Below are positions 37,698-47,190 of a stretch of DNA of 64,000 nucleotides, in pieces. The position numbers and the translations under genes were made by a program. Origin of the DNA: Pseudomonas frederiksbergensis (lineage in GTDB: Bacteria; Pseudomonadota; Gammaproteobacteria; Pseudomonadales; Pseudomonadaceae); the NCBI RefSeq assembly GCF_003732705.1, contig NZ_MOBR01000002.1:62001-126000 (forward strand). Reading direction: 5' to 3'. The notes below the pieces were generated by a model. It saw only the letters and a program-made list of their open reading frames with translations, was not told where the DNA came from and did not search any database. Each line of letters starts with the position of its first letter. Within the stretch, counting starts at the first letter, position 1.

Positions 37698-39373
37698 ATT
37701 GGATAACACTTGAGCAATTACTGCTCAAGGCTCAGCCGGAACGTGCCGTGACGGCCGATCCGGCGTTGAATCACGCGCAATTGTGCCGCCAGGCCCTGAG
37801 CCTCGCCGCCGGCCTGCAAGCCCAAGGCGTGCGGCGCATTGCCGTGCACCTCGAAGACGCCGCCGATCTGGCGATTGCGCTGCTGGGCGCCTGGCGGGTC
37901 GGGGTCAGCGTGTTGCTGCCCGCCGACTTGCAGCCCCAGACACGTCAGCGCTGGTCATCCGAAGTCGATCTGTGGCTGACCGATCAAGCCGACGACGCGC
38001 ACCTGGCCGATTATCAGCATGAGCCGATGTCCGCCGTCGCGCTGGACCTGGATCGCTGTCAGCTCAGCTTGTGCACCTCCGGCTCCAGCGGCGAACCCAA
38101 GCGCATCGACAAAACCCTGCGGCAACTGGCCAATGAAGTCGAAGCGCTGGAACAGCTGTGGGGCGCCGACCTGGGCCCGGCCTGCATCATCGGCAGCGTC
38201 GCCACCCAGCACATTTACGGCTTGCTGTTCCGCGTACTCTGGCCGTTGTGCGCCGGACGGCCGTTCGTGCGCAAGCAACTGGCCTTCCCGGAAGATTTGC
38301 AACGCGCCAGCCGCGAACACACGGCGTTTGCCTGGGTCGCCAGTCCGGCGCTGCTCAAGCGCATGGGCGATAACCTCGACTGGCCGGCCCTGAGCACGGT
38401 GCGCCGGGTGTTTTCCTCCGGGGGCGCCCTGCCCGCCGAGGCAGCTCGAAGCCTGTTCGAGCGCTTGCAACAATGGCCGACGGAAATCCTCGGCAGCTCG
38501 GAAACCGGCGGGATTGCCTGGCGTCAGGGGCAAGACCTGTGGCAACCGTTCGCCGACGTCGTGCTGAGTCAGGACAGCGACGGCGCGCTGCTCATTGCTT
38601 CGCCGTACTTGCCGGCCGGCCACATCGAACACACTGCCGACGCTGCGCGGATCGCCGCCGACGGCCGTTTCGAACTGTTGGGACGGCTGGACCGGATCGT
38701 CAAACTGGAAGAAAAACGTATCTCGCTACCGATGCTGGAACAGGCACTGATGGCCCACGACTGGGTCGCCGAAGCGCGTCTCGGGGTGGTTCAGGAAAAC
38801 CGCGCCTCCCTGGGCGCGTTGCTGGTGCTCAGCCAACAGGGGCTGCACGCCTTGCGCAATCAGGGCCGGCGCACCCTCACTCAGGAACTGCGCCAGCACC
38901 TGGGCCAACACTGCGAAGCCCTGGCCTTGCCACGACGCTGGCGCTTGCTGCGACAACTGCCGCTGAATGCCCAGGGCAAACTGCCCCAGGCCGACGTCGA
39001 AGCCTTGCTGCTCGCGCCGCGCCCCAAGGGTCCGGACGTGCTGGAACAGACTGAAACCGATGGCGAATGGAGCCTGCAACTGGCGGTGCCGCCGGACTTG
39101 GCGTACTTCAGCGGACACTTTCCACAAGCGCCGGTATTGCCCGGCGTGGTGCAAGTGGATTGGGCGCTGAGCCTTGGCCAGCAACTGATGGATCTGCCGG
39201 CCAAATTCGCCGGCATGGAAGTGCTGAAATTCCAGCAACTGGTGCGCCCGGGCGATGAAATCCAACTGCACCTGCGCTTCGACCCGGACCGCAGCAAGCT
39301 GTATTTCACCTTCCGCAACGACACCGCCACCTGCTCCAGTGGGCGGATTGTGTTGGAGGTGGCGCATGCCTGA
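37694..39373 (+). CDS. apeH: AMP-dependent aryl-ACP ligase fused to a hotdog dehydratase (ApeH-ApeI fusion)
   Basis: The 559-aa protein has two domains. Residues 1-440 are an adenylating enzyme with P-loop [11 protein letters not shown] near residue 126 and SSETGG near 270; it would activate an aromatic acid and load it on a carrier protein. Residues 450-559 form a hotdog domain with [15 protein letters not shown] (His475), the 3-hydroxyacyl-ACP dehydratase motif. In several aryl polyene systems these are separate proteins (ApeH, ApeI). ATG 37694 overlaps the upstream stop by four bases; an earlier frame to 37661 has no support. Confidence 0.88.
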   Translation: MNWITLEQLLLKAQPERAVTADPALNHAQLCRQALSLAAGLQAQGVRRIAVHLEDAADLAIALLGAWRVGVSVLLPADLQPQTRQRWSSEVDLWLTDQADDAHLADYQHEPMSAVALDLDRCQLSLCTSGSSGEPKRIDKTLRQLANEVEALEQLWGADLGPACIIGSVATQHIYGLLFRVLWPLCAGRPFVRKQLAFPEDLQRASREHTAFAWVASPALLKRMGDNLDWPALSTVRRVFSSGGALPAEAARSLFERLQQWPTEILGSSETGGIAWRQGQDLWQPFADVVLSQDSDGALLIASPYLPAGHIEHTADAARIAADGRFELLGRLDRIVKLEEKRISLPMLEQALMAHDWVAEARLGVVQENRASLGALLVLSQQGLHALRNQGRRTLTQELRQHLGQHCEALALPRRWRLLRQLPLNAQGKLPQADVEALLLAPRPKGPDVLEQTETDGEWSLQLAVPPDLAYFSGHFPQAPVLPGVVQVDWALSLGQQLMDLPAKFAGMEVLKFQQLVRPGDEIQLHLRFDPDRSKLYFTFRNDTATCSSGRIVLEVAHA

Positions 39374-39396
39374 GTTTGGAGAGTGCTACGCACTCA

Positions 39397-39455
39397 TTCG
39401 CGAGCAAGCCCGCTCCCACACAGATCCAATGTGGGAGCGAGCCTGCTCGCGAAGG
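39397..39455. repeat. REP-type inverted repeat inside the aryl polyene operon (family 1)
   Basis: Arms TTCGCGAGCAAGCCCGCTCC and GGAGCGAGCCTGCTCGCGAA lie between the ligase and the glycosyltransferase genes, in the only sizeable gap (113 bases) of the first half of the operon. Confidence 0.85.
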
Positions 39456-39486
39456 GAACAACTCGATACATCAGGTGTTGGCAACC

Positions 39487-40221
39487 ATGCATAACCCCTG
39501 CGCCATCATCCCGGTCTATAACCACGAAACCGCCATCACCACGGTGGTCGATGCCCTGCTCGCCCAAGGTTTGCCGTGCATTCTGGTGGACGACGCCAGC
39601 ACCCCGGCCTGCGCCAAGGTGCTCGATCAACTGGCCCACCGCGACCACACTTACCTGATCCGCCTCACCGTCAATCAAGGCAAGGGCGGCGCGGTGATGA
39701 CCGGTTTTCGTGAAGCCGCACGCCTGGGTTTCAGCCACGCCTTGCAGGTGGACGCCGACGGACAGCACGACCTGGCTGACGTCGCGGCGTTCATCGAACA
39801 GTCCCGCGCCCATCCCGAAGCGGTCATCTGCGGTTACCCGCTGTACGACGCCAGCGTGCCCAAGGGCCGGTTGTATGCGCGCTACCTGACCCACGTGATG
39901 GTGTGGATCAACACGCTGTCACTGCAGATCCGCGATTCGATGTGCGGCTTTCGCGTCTATCCGTTGCCACCGACCCTGGCGCTGATCAGTTCGGCGAAGA
40001 TCGGCAAACGCATGGACTTCGATTCGGACATTCTGGTGCGGCTGGCCTGGCGCAATCTGCCGATGCAGTGGCTGCAAACCAAAGTTCACTATCCGCTGGA
40101 CGGCGTCTCGCACTTTCGCCTGTTCCACGACAACGTATTGATTTCGAGCATGCACACCCGCCTGTTCTTCGGCATGTTGCTGCGCGCTCCGGTGATCCTC
40201 TGGCGACGGTGGCGCACATGA
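39487..40221 (+). CDS. Family 2 glycosyltransferase
   Basis: The 244-aa protein begins CAIIPVYNHE, with VDDAST and VDADGQHD (DxD-type) motifs of GT-A enzymes. It likely transfers a sugar or polyprenyl-linked group to the pigment or its lipid carrier. In some aryl polyene clusters this domain is fused with the acyltransferase that follows; here they are separate genes overlapping by four bases. A preceding REP element breaks the otherwise tight coupling, and no strong ribosome site is seen. Confidence 0.85.
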   Translation: MHNPCAIIPVYNHETAITTVVDALLAQGLPCILVDDASTPACAKVLDQLAHRDHTYLIRLTVNQGKGGAVMTGFREAARLGFSHALQVDADGQHDLADVAAFIEQSRAHPEAVICGYPLYDASVPKGRLYARYLTHVMVWINTLSLQIRDSMCGFRVYPLPPTLALISSAKIGKRMDFDSDILVRLAWRNLPMQWLQTKVHYPLDGVSHFRLFHDNVLISSMHTRLFFGMLLRAPVILWRRWRT

Positions 40222-41165
40222 CCGTTAACGCAGACAAAAAACATTGGGCCGACCGCGAGGAACGCGGCAGCTTCTGGCTGATGAAATTCACCGCACTCTG
40301 CGCCAAGGTGCTGGGCCGGCGGCTATTGAGCCCGTTGCTGTACGGCATCGTCCTGTACTTCTTCCTGTTCGGCCGCAGCGCGCGCAAAAGTGCCTGGCAA
40401 TATCAGCAGCGCCTCGCCGACTGGAGCGCTCGCCCGCAACTGCAACCCACTCACTGGCGTGTCTTCGGCCAGTTCATGGCCTTCGCCGATTCGATGCTCG
40501 ACAAGCTCGATGTATGGAACGGCAAACTGCGCCTGGAGCAGATCGAAATCATCGACCCGGCGCTATTGCGTACACAACTGCGCGGTGCCCGTGGGCAGAT
40601 GCTGGTGGGCGCGCACCTGGGCAATCTCGAAGTCTGCCGCGCACTGGCGGAGATCGGCGAAAAGGTCACCATGAACGTGCTGGTGCACACCAAGCACGCC
40701 GAGCAGTTCAACCGTCTGCTGGGCGAGGCCGGGGCGACCAATCTGCGGCTGGTCCAGGTCAGCGAACTGGACCCGGTGATCATGCTGCAACTGCACGAAC
40801 GCCTGGAGCGCGGCGAGTGGCTGGCGATTGCCGGCGACCGCGTGCCCTTGCATGGCGGGCGCAGCGTGACCGTGGACTTCCTCGGGCACCCGGCGGCGTT
40901 CCCCCAGGGGCCGTGGCTGCTGGCCGGTTTGCTCAAGTGCAAAGTCAATCTGCTGCTGTGCCTGAAGAAACCCACCGGTGATTATCGACTGACCCTCGAA
41001 CCGTTCGCCGAGGCCGTGGTGTGGAAACGCAGCGACCGCGAACAGGTCATTCATCAGTGGGCTTCCCGCTACGCCGAACGCTTGGGCCACTATTGCCTTG
41101 AAGCGCCACAACAATGGTTCAACTTTTACCCTTTCTGGAAGACCGATGACGACGCCAACGCTTGA
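40218..41165 (+). CDS. LpxL/HtrB-family lipid acyltransferase
   Basis: The 315-aa protein has an N-terminal membrane helix (about 30-55) and an HX4E motif, HLGNLE, near residue 135 as in lipid A late acyltransferases. It has later stretches LAIAGDRVPLHGG and WFNFYPFW typical of the aryl polyene group. It probably acylates the glycosylated intermediate in the inner membrane. Its stop lies 20 bases inside the next gene. Confidence 0.87.
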   Translation: MTVNADKKHWADREERGSFWLMKFTALCAKVLGRRLLSPLLYGIVLYFFLFGRSARKSAWQYQQRLADWSARPQLQPTHWRVFGQFMAFADSMLDKLDVWNGKLRLEQIEIIDPALLRTQLRGARGQMLVGAHLGNLEVCRALAEIGEKVTMNVLVHTKHAEQFNRLLGEAGATNLRLVQVSELDPVIMLQLHERLERGEWLAIAGDRVPLHGGRSVTVDFLGHPAAFPQGPWLLAGLLKCKVNLLLCLKKPTGDYRLTLEPFAEAVVWKRSDREQVIHQWASRYAERLGHYCLEAPQQWFNFYPFWKTDDDANA

Positions 41166-42690
41166 GCCGGTAACCTTCGGCGAACTCCCTTTGCGCATCG
41201 AAGACGTGCTGGCCCTGGCCAACCGTCAGGCGCCGACCCGGTTGCAGGACGACCCTGATTATCGCGAGCGCATCGCCAAGGGCGCGCGCTTCCTCGACTC
41301 TTTGCTGGACAAGGAAGGCGTGATCTACGGCGTGACCACCGGTTACGGCGATTCCTGCGTGGTCGCCGTGCCGCTGCATCACGTCGAAGCCTTGCCGCGT
41401 CATCTGTACACGTTTCACGGTTGCGGCTTGGGCAAACTGCTCGACGCCCAAGCGACTCGCGCCGTGTTGGCAGCGCGTTTGCAGTCGTTGTGCCACGGTG
41501 TGTCCGGGGTGCGCGTGGAGTTGCTGGAACGCCTGCAAGCCTTCCTTGAACACGACATCCTGCCGCTGATCCCGGAAGAAGGCTCGGTGGGGGCCAGCGG
41601 TGATTTGACCCCGCTGTCCTATGTCGCCGCGACCTTGTCCGGCGAGCGCGAAGTGATGTTCCGTGGCGAACGCCGCCAAGCCGCCGATGTGCATCGCGAA
41701 CTCGGTTGGACGCCGCTGGTGCTGCGCCCCAAAGAAGCCCTGGCGCTGATGAACGGCACCGCCGTGATGACTGGTATTGCCTGCCTGGCTTTCGCCCGCG
41801 CCGATTACCTGCTGCAACTGGCCACCCGCATCACCGCGCTGAACGTAGTTGCGCTGCAAGGCAATCCGGAGCATTTCGACGAGCGTCTGTTCGCCACCAA
41901 ACCGCATCCGGGGCAGATGCAAGTCGCCGCGTGGCTGCGCAAGGATCTGGCCATCGACGCGCCGACCGCGCCGTTGCATCGCCTGCAAGATCGCTACTCC
42001 CTGCGTTGCGCACCCCACGTGCTCGGCGTGTTGGCCGACAGCCTGAACTGGCTGCGTTCGTTCATCGAGATCGAACTCAACAGCGCCAACGACAACCCGA
42101 TCATCGACGCCGAAGCCGAACGCGTGCTGCACGGCGGGCACTTCTACGGCGGGCATATCGCGTTCGCCATGGACAGCCTGAAAACCCTCGTCGCCAACGT
42201 CGCCGACTTGCTGGATCGGCAACTCGCGTTGCTGGTGGACGAGCGTTACAACCACGGTTTGCCGAGCAACCTGTCCGGCGCCAGCGCTGACCGGGCGATG
42301 CTCAACCACGGCTTCAAGGCTGTGCAGATTGGCACCAGTGCCTGGACCGCCGAAGCGCTGAAAAACACCATGCCCGCCAGCGTGTTTTCACGATCCACCG
42401 AATGCCACAACCAGGACAAAGTCAGCATGGGCACCATCGCCGCTCGCGATGCAGTCCGCGTGCTGGAGCTGACCGAACAAGTCGCCGCCGCCACCTTGCT
42501 GGCCGCCAATCAAGGCGTCTGGCTGCGCAGCCAGGCCGAAGACGCACGCCCATTGCCGCCCTCCCTGGCCGCCATGCACGAAGAGCTGGCCAAGGACTTC
42601 CCGCCGGTCATCGAAGACCGGGCCCTGGAAGGCGAACTGCGCCTGTGCCTGAAACGGATCGCCGAGCAACACTGGAGGCTGCATGCGTAG
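41146..42690 (+). CDS. Aromatic amino acid ammonia-lyase (HAL/PAL/TAL family)
   Basis: The 514-aa protein has the MIO-forming Ala150-Ser151-Gly152 triad (GSVGASGDLTPLSY), the catalytic Tyr61 loop (IYGVTTGYGDS) and the family's Asn/Gln-rich substrate region (NSANDNPI). Such enzymes eliminate ammonia from histidine, phenylalanine or tyrosine. In aryl polyene clusters a tyrosine-derived aromatic acid is the plausible product. The selectivity loop reads YTF90-H91-G, unlike typical histidine enzymes. The gene overlaps the upstream one by 20 bases and the thioesterase by 8. Confidence 0.88.
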   Translation: MTTPTLEPVTFGELPLRIEDVLALANRQAPTRLQDDPDYRERIAKGARFLDSLLDKEGVIYGVTTGYGDSCVVAVPLHHVEALPRHLYTFHGCGLGKLLDAQATRAVLAARLQSLCHGVSGVRVELLERLQAFLEHDILPLIPEEGSVGASGDLTPLSYVAATLSGEREVMFRGERRQAADVHRELGWTPLVLRPKEALALMNGTAVMTGIACLAFARADYLLQLATRITALNVVALQGNPEHFDERLFATKPHPGQMQVAAWLRKDLAIDAPTAPLHRLQDRYSLRCAPHVLGVLADSLNWLRSFIEIELNSANDNPIIDAEAERVLHGGHFYGGHIAFAMDSLKTLVANVADLLDRQLALLVDERYNHGLPSNLSGASADRAMLNHGFKAVQIGTSAWTAEALKNTMPASVFSRSTECHNQDKVSMGTIAARDAVRVLELTEQVAAATLLAANQGVWLRSQAEDARPLPPSLAAMHEELAKDFPPVIEDRALEGELRLCLKRIAEQHWRLHA

Positions 42691-43108
42691 CAAGGGAGTG
42701 CTTCACGCCGATACGGAAATCCTCGTGCCGTTCTTTGACGTCGACACCATGAACGTGGTGTGGCACGGCCATTACGTCAAATACCTGGAAGTCGCCCGTT
42801 GTGCGCTGCTGGACAAGCTCGGCCACAACTACACCGCGATGGTTGAGTCGGGTTTTGCCTGGCCGGTGATCGATCTGCAACTGCGTTACGTGCGCGGTGC
42901 GGTGTTCGGACAGACGCTCAACGTGCGCGCCAGTCTGGTGGAATGGGAGAACCGGTTGAAGATCAACTACCTGATCAGCGATCAGCACACCGGCGAACGC
43001 CTGACCCGCGCCAGCACGGTGCAGGTCGCCGTCGATATGAGCAGCCGCGAGATGCTATTGGCCTCGCCCAAGGTCTTCACCGACGCCGTCGAAAGGATGC
43101 TGCCATGA
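42683..43108 (+). CDS. Acyl-CoA/ACP thioesterase, 4HBT type
   Basis: This 141-aa hotdog thioesterase carries VPFFDVDTMNVVWHGHYVKY (Asp22 region), the 4-hydroxybenzoyl-CoA-thioesterase signature. It may release or proofread polyketide chains. It overlaps neighbours on both sides (8 and 4 bases). Confidence 0.88.
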   Translation: MRSKGVLHADTEILVPFFDVDTMNVVWHGHYVKYLEVARCALLDKLGHNYTAMVESGFAWPVIDLQLRYVRGAVFGQTLNVRASLVEWENRLKINYLISDQHTGERLTRASTVQVAVDMSSREMLLASPKVFTDAVERMLP

Positions 43109-43707
43109 ACACCGTTTTCAATTGCCTAGGCGCCTTGGCGCTGCTCGGGTTGTCGTCGTTCGCCAATGCGTTCGACCTGCAACAACTCAGCGATCAACTG
43201 GCCAAGCCCGATGTGATCCACGGCCATTTCATCCAGGAAAAACACCTGCGGGCCCTGCCCCAGCCGCTGGTCAGCAAGGGCACCTTCGTCCTCGCGAAAA
43301 ACCACGGTTTGCTGTGGCTGCTGAAAACCCCGCTGCAACAGGATTACCGGATCAACGCCAAGGGCATCGCCCGCCGTGATGCCAACGGTTGGCAATTGCT
43401 GCCGGGCAAGAGTGCCGGCGCCGAGCAGAACCGGTTGTTCCTGGCCGTACTGCAAGGTGACAGCAGTGGCCTGCAACGGGATTTCGAGCTGTCGCTAAGC
43501 GGCGACGCACAAAAATGGAAGCTGACCCTGACCCCACGTTCGATGTTGCTCAAGCAAGTGTTCAACCAGATCAACATCGATGGCGGCCAGTTGGTGAACA
43601 CCATCGAGCTGCTGGAAACCCAGGGCGACAGCACCCTCATGCGCATGCAGGACAGCACCAGCGCCCAACCGTTGAGCGACGCGGAGCAACATGACTTTGC
43701 CGAGTGA
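43105..43707 (+). CDS. LolA-like outer membrane lipoprotein carrier
   Basis: The 200-aa protein has a signal peptide (cleavage after SFANA) and a LolA-like fold: GHFIQEKHLRAL, then KGTFVLAKNHGLLWLLKTP. In aryl polyene operons a dedicated LolA-like protein probably shuttles the lipid-linked pigment across the periplasm. It is coupled by overlap to the MMPL transporter. Confidence 0.87.
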   Translation: MNTVFNCLGALALLGLSSFANAFDLQQLSDQLAKPDVIHGHFIQEKHLRALPQPLVSKGTFVLAKNHGLLWLLKTPLQQDYRINAKGIARRDANGWQLLPGKSAGAEQNRLFLAVLQGDSSGLQRDFELSLSGDAQKWKLTLTPRSMLLKQVFNQINIDGGQLVNTIELLETQGDSTLMRMQDSTSAQPLSDAEQHDFAE

Positions 43708-46033
43708 ACGGATGCTCCCACGGCTGTTTCTGATCCTGCTGCTGGCGGTGCTTGCGCTCGCCGGCTGGCAATGGCGTGACGGCGCTCCGCTGTCGGCCAA
43801 CCTGATGGAACTGGTGCCAGGCACGGCGCCGGACGCATTGGAACTGCGCGCCGAACAACGCATGCAAGAACCGCTGAACCGCGAAATGCTGGTGCTGGTC
43901 GGCCATACCGATCGCCAGCACGCCGTGGCCATGGCGCAGAAATTGGGCGAGCAGTGGCAGGCCAGCGGCTTGTTCGAAAAGGTCCAGTGGACCCTGCAAG
44001 CTGACTTGCCAGCCCTGCGCACGCAGCTGTTGCAAGGTCGATTGGCGATGCTCTCGGATGTCGATCGGCAACAACTGATCGAACATCCCGACGCGTTCAT
44101 CCAGCAGCGGGTACAAGCGCTGTTCGACCCCTTCACCGGTTTCAGCCTGGTGCCGAGCCAGGACGACTGGCTGGGCCTGACCGGGCGCATCCAGAACAGT
44201 CAGCCGCAACACGGCGCGGTGCAACTGGACATCGGCAGCGGCGCGTTGATCGCCGATGCCGACGGCAAGAGTTGGGTGCTGCTGCGCGCGCGCACCACCG
44301 GCAACGCCTTCGACATGAACCTGCCGCTGCAAGTCGCCGAATTGCTCAAACACAGCCGTGAAGAAGCGGCCCAGGGCGACGTGCAACTGCTGGCTGCCAG
44401 CGGCTTGCTGTATGCCGCCAACGGTCAGCAGCAAGCGACCCGGGAAATGACTTGGGTCGGTGGCGGTGCCACGCTGGGCATCCTGTTGTTGCTGTTGCTG
44501 GCGTTCCGGCGTTTGCGCGTGTTGCTCGCGTTTGTTCCGGTGCTGGTGGGGATGTTGTTTGGCATGGTGGCGTGCGTGGCACTGTTCGGCCATATGCATG
44601 TGATGACGTTGGTGCTCGGTTCCAGCCTGATCGGCGTCGCGGTCGATTACCCGCTGCATTACCTGTCCAAGAGCTGGAGCCTGAAACCCTGGCACAGTTG
44701 GCCAGCCCTGCGCCTGACCCTGTCGGGGCTGACGCTGAGCCTGATCACCAGTTGCATCGGCTACCTCGCCCTGGCCTGGACGCCGTTCCCGGCGCTGACG
44801 CAAATCGCCGTGTTCTCCGCCGCGGGTCTGCTCGGCGCCTACTTGTCGGCGGTGTGTCTGCTGCCGGCGCTGCTCAAGGGTGCCGATCTACGCCCGGCGC
44901 AATGGCCGCTGCGGGTTGCCGAGTTCTTGGTGAACCTGCGTGAAGCGCTGCTCCAACGCGCCCGTACGCCGGTGTTGCTGGCCCTGCTGATCGCTTTCTG
45001 CGTCGGCGGTTTGTTGCAGCTCAGCACCAAGAACGACATTCGCCAGTGGGTCGGCATGCCGCAACATTTGACCGACGAAGCCCAAGCCATCGCGCGCATC
45101 ACCGGTTTCCAACCCACCAGCCAGTTTTTCCTGATCCGGGCCGCCAACCAGCAAGAATTGCTTGAGCGCCAGGGCGCCCTGAATGATCGCCTGGAGCAAC
45201 TGGTCAACCTCGACAAACTCCAAGGCTTTCTGTCCCTCAATCAATTGGTCAGCCAGCCGAGTGAACAAAAGCAAGTGCGCGAGGCGCTGAACAAGTTGCC
45301 GCAATTCTGGCAACCGTTGCTGGATGTCGGCGTGCCGGCCGAAGCGTTGCACGCCGAACTGACCAAGTTGCAAGCGCTGCCCACCGAAGACATCGACGCC
45401 GCGCTGGTCGGGCCGTTGGCCGAACCGTATCGCACCCTGTGGCTGGGGCCGACCGATGACGGTGGCGTAGCGGCCATGGTCAGCCTGCAAGGCTTGAACA
45501 ACCCGTCGCTGCTGCGGGTCCAGGCCCTGGACTTGCCGGGGGTTGTACTGGTGGATCGCCTCGGCGAACTGAACAAAGTGTTTGCTGACACCCAGATCAG
45601 CGCCGCTGAATTGAAGCTCGCTTCCTGCGTGCTGATCGTGCTGGTGCTGATCCTGCCGTTCGGCCTCGGCGGTGCGCTGCGAATCGTCGCCCTGCCGCTG
45701 CTGGCCGCACTGTGCAGCCTGGCCTGCCTCGGTTGGCTCGGCCAGCCGTTGACGCTGTTCAGCCTGTTCGGCCTGTTGCTGGTGACGGCGATTAGTGTCG
45801 ATTACGCGATCCTCATGCGCGAACAGGTCGGCGGCGCTGCCGTGAGCCTGCTGGGCACGTTGCTGGCGGCGCTGACCACTTGGTTGTCGTTCGGGTTGCT
45901 GGCGGTGTCCAGTACGCCGGCAGTCAGCAACTTCGGGCTGTCGGTGAGCCTCGGTCTGGCGTTCAGCTTCATTCTGGCGCCATGGGCCGGACGACAAGTC
46001 CACGCCCTTCCGGTCGCGGAGCAGGCAGCATGA
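43691..46033 (+). CDS. MMPL/RND-type exporter
   Basis: This 780-aa inner-membrane protein has two repeats of one plus five membrane helices and periplasmic loops at about 30-240 and 430-620. Characteristic stretches: GSSLIGVAVDYPLHYLSKSW and VTAISVDYAILMREQVG. The Asp residues lie in the proton path. It probably hands the lipid-bound aryl polyene to the LolA-like carrier encoded just upstream. It overlaps by 17 and 4 bases with its neighbours. Confidence 0.88.
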   Translation: MTLPSERMLPRLFLILLLAVLALAGWQWRDGAPLSANLMELVPGTAPDALELRAEQRMQEPLNREMLVLVGHTDRQHAVAMAQKLGEQWQASGLFEKVQWTLQADLPALRTQLLQGRLAMLSDVDRQQLIEHPDAFIQQRVQALFDPFTGFSLVPSQDDWLGLTGRIQNSQPQHGAVQLDIGSGALIADADGKSWVLLRARTTGNAFDMNLPLQVAELLKHSREEAAQGDVQLLAASGLLYAANGQQQATREMTWVGGGATLGILLLLLLAFRRLRVLLAFVPVLVGMLFGMVACVALFGHMHVMTLVLGSSLIGVAVDYPLHYLSKSWSLKPWHSWPALRLTLSGLTLSLITSCIGYLALAWTPFPALTQIAVFSAAGLLGAYLSAVCLLPALLKGADLRPAQWPLRVAEFLVNLREALLQRARTPVLLALLIAFCVGGLLQLSTKNDIRQWVGMPQHLTDEAQAIARITGFQPTSQFFLIRAANQQELLERQGALNDRLEQLVNLDKLQGFLSLNQLVSQPSEQKQVREALNKLPQFWQPLLDVGVPAEALHAELTKLQALPTEDIDAALVGPLAEPYRTLWLGPTDDGGVAAMVSLQGLNNPSLLRVQALDLPGVVLVDRLGELNKVFADTQISAAELKLASCVLIVLVLILPFGLGGALRIVALPLLAALCSLACLGWLGQPLTLFSLFGLLLVTAISVDYAILMREQVGGAAVSLLGTLLAALTTWLSFGLLAVSSTPAVSNFGLSVSLGLAFSFILAPWAGRQVHALPVAEQAA

Positions 46034-47190
46034 TGATCGCGCTGTTTTGGGCGATGGCCCTGGGGATGTTCGCCGTGGCCACCCGCGTCGGTCGGCATTT
46101 CGGGCTGATCCCGATTGTCAGTCAGTTGCTGCTGGCGACGTTTGGGTTGCCGCTGCTGATGTACTTCTGGATCGAACCGGGCTGGCAGCTCAGCGGCGCG
46201 GACCTGATCTCGCCGGTGTGGCTGAAAAACCTCTACAGCCTGAGTTTTGCCTTGTTGCTGGGGCATATCCTCAGCGACGTGATCGACCTGCAACTGGATC
46301 GCCAGAGCCTGAAAATCGCCCTGCCGAGTTTCTGCCTGCCGTTCGCCTGTGGCTTGGCCACCGCCGTCTGGCTGTTGCCACCGCAGTCGTGGCTCAGCTC
46401 ATTGGCGGTCGGTCTGGTGTTCGCCATCACCGCGATTCCTGTGTTGTACCTGTACCTGCGGCACATCAACTATCCGCCCGACGCCACCCGGCGCCTGGTG
46501 CAAACCGCGATCCTCATCGACCTCACGTGCTGGACGCTGTTCGGCTTCGCCCAAGGCAGCCTGCACCTGAGCAGTCTGCTGCTGCCACTGGCCGGTGCCT
46601 GCCTGCCGGTGGTGTTACGGTTGCTCGGTCTGCGCCAATCGCTGTTGTACAGCGGCGGCTTCTTTGCGCTGCTGGTGGTGGCCGAGCACTTCAAACTCAA
46701 TGCGCTGATTTTCGGCATCGGCTATCTGCTGTGCATGGCGGCGCTGAAAATCCCGCTGGTGTTGCCGTTGCCGGCGGTCTGGATGCATCGCTTGCAGACG
46801 TGGATCGCCATACCGCTGATCCTCACGTTCGGCATCGTGCAGATCAACGTGCACAGCGCCATGGCCAGCCTTGGCTGGTTGCAACTGGCGGCGCTGCTGC
46901 TGTTCCCGATCTTCAGCAAACTGCTGGGCAACTGGCTGGGCCTGGGCTGGGCCGGTGTCTCGTCTGACGGCGCCAGCCGCTGGCGGGAAAGCGTTTTACT
47001 GAATATTCGCGGGTTGAGCGAGATCGTCTTTCTCAACCTGCTGCTGCAACAACAACTCATCAGCCCGGCGCTGTACTTCGCGCTGATGCTGATGGGTTTG
47101 ATCGCCACACTGCTGCCGGCACTGGCCGGCATGCACCGAATCCCGCTGACTATCGCCGCCCCGGCAAGGAGCCCCCGTGCCAACCGTTGA
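46030..47190 (+). CDS. Antiporter-like polytopic membrane protein
   Basis: The 386-aa protein has about 11-12 hydrophobic helices. The overall pattern (FWAMALGMFAVATRVGRHFG at the start, then inner helices with ITAIPVLYLYLRH) resembles the Kef/NhaA-like monovalent cation-proton exchangers, but I do not see the canonical paired-Asp ion site. It sits between the exporter and the flavoenzyme, with four-base and 14-base overlaps. It could supply or use the proton gradient, or have another task; the substrate is unknown. Confidence 0.65.
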   Translation: MMIALFWAMALGMFAVATRVGRHFGLIPIVSQLLLATFGLPLLMYFWIEPGWQLSGADLISPVWLKNLYSLSFALLLGHILSDVIDLQLDRQSLKIALPSFCLPFACGLATAVWLLPPQSWLSSLAVGLVFAITAIPVLYLYLRHINYPPDATRRLVQTAILIDLTCWTLFGFAQGSLHLSSLLLPLAGACLPVVLRLLGLRQSLLYSGGFFALLVVAEHFKLNALIFGIGYLLCMAALKIPLVLPLPAVWMHRLQTWIAIPLILTFGIVQINVHSAMASLGWLQLAALLLFPIFSKLLGNWLGLGWAGVSSDGASRWRESVLLNIRGLSEIVFLNLLLQQQLISPALYFALMLMGLIATLLPALAGMHRIPLTIAAPARSPRANR

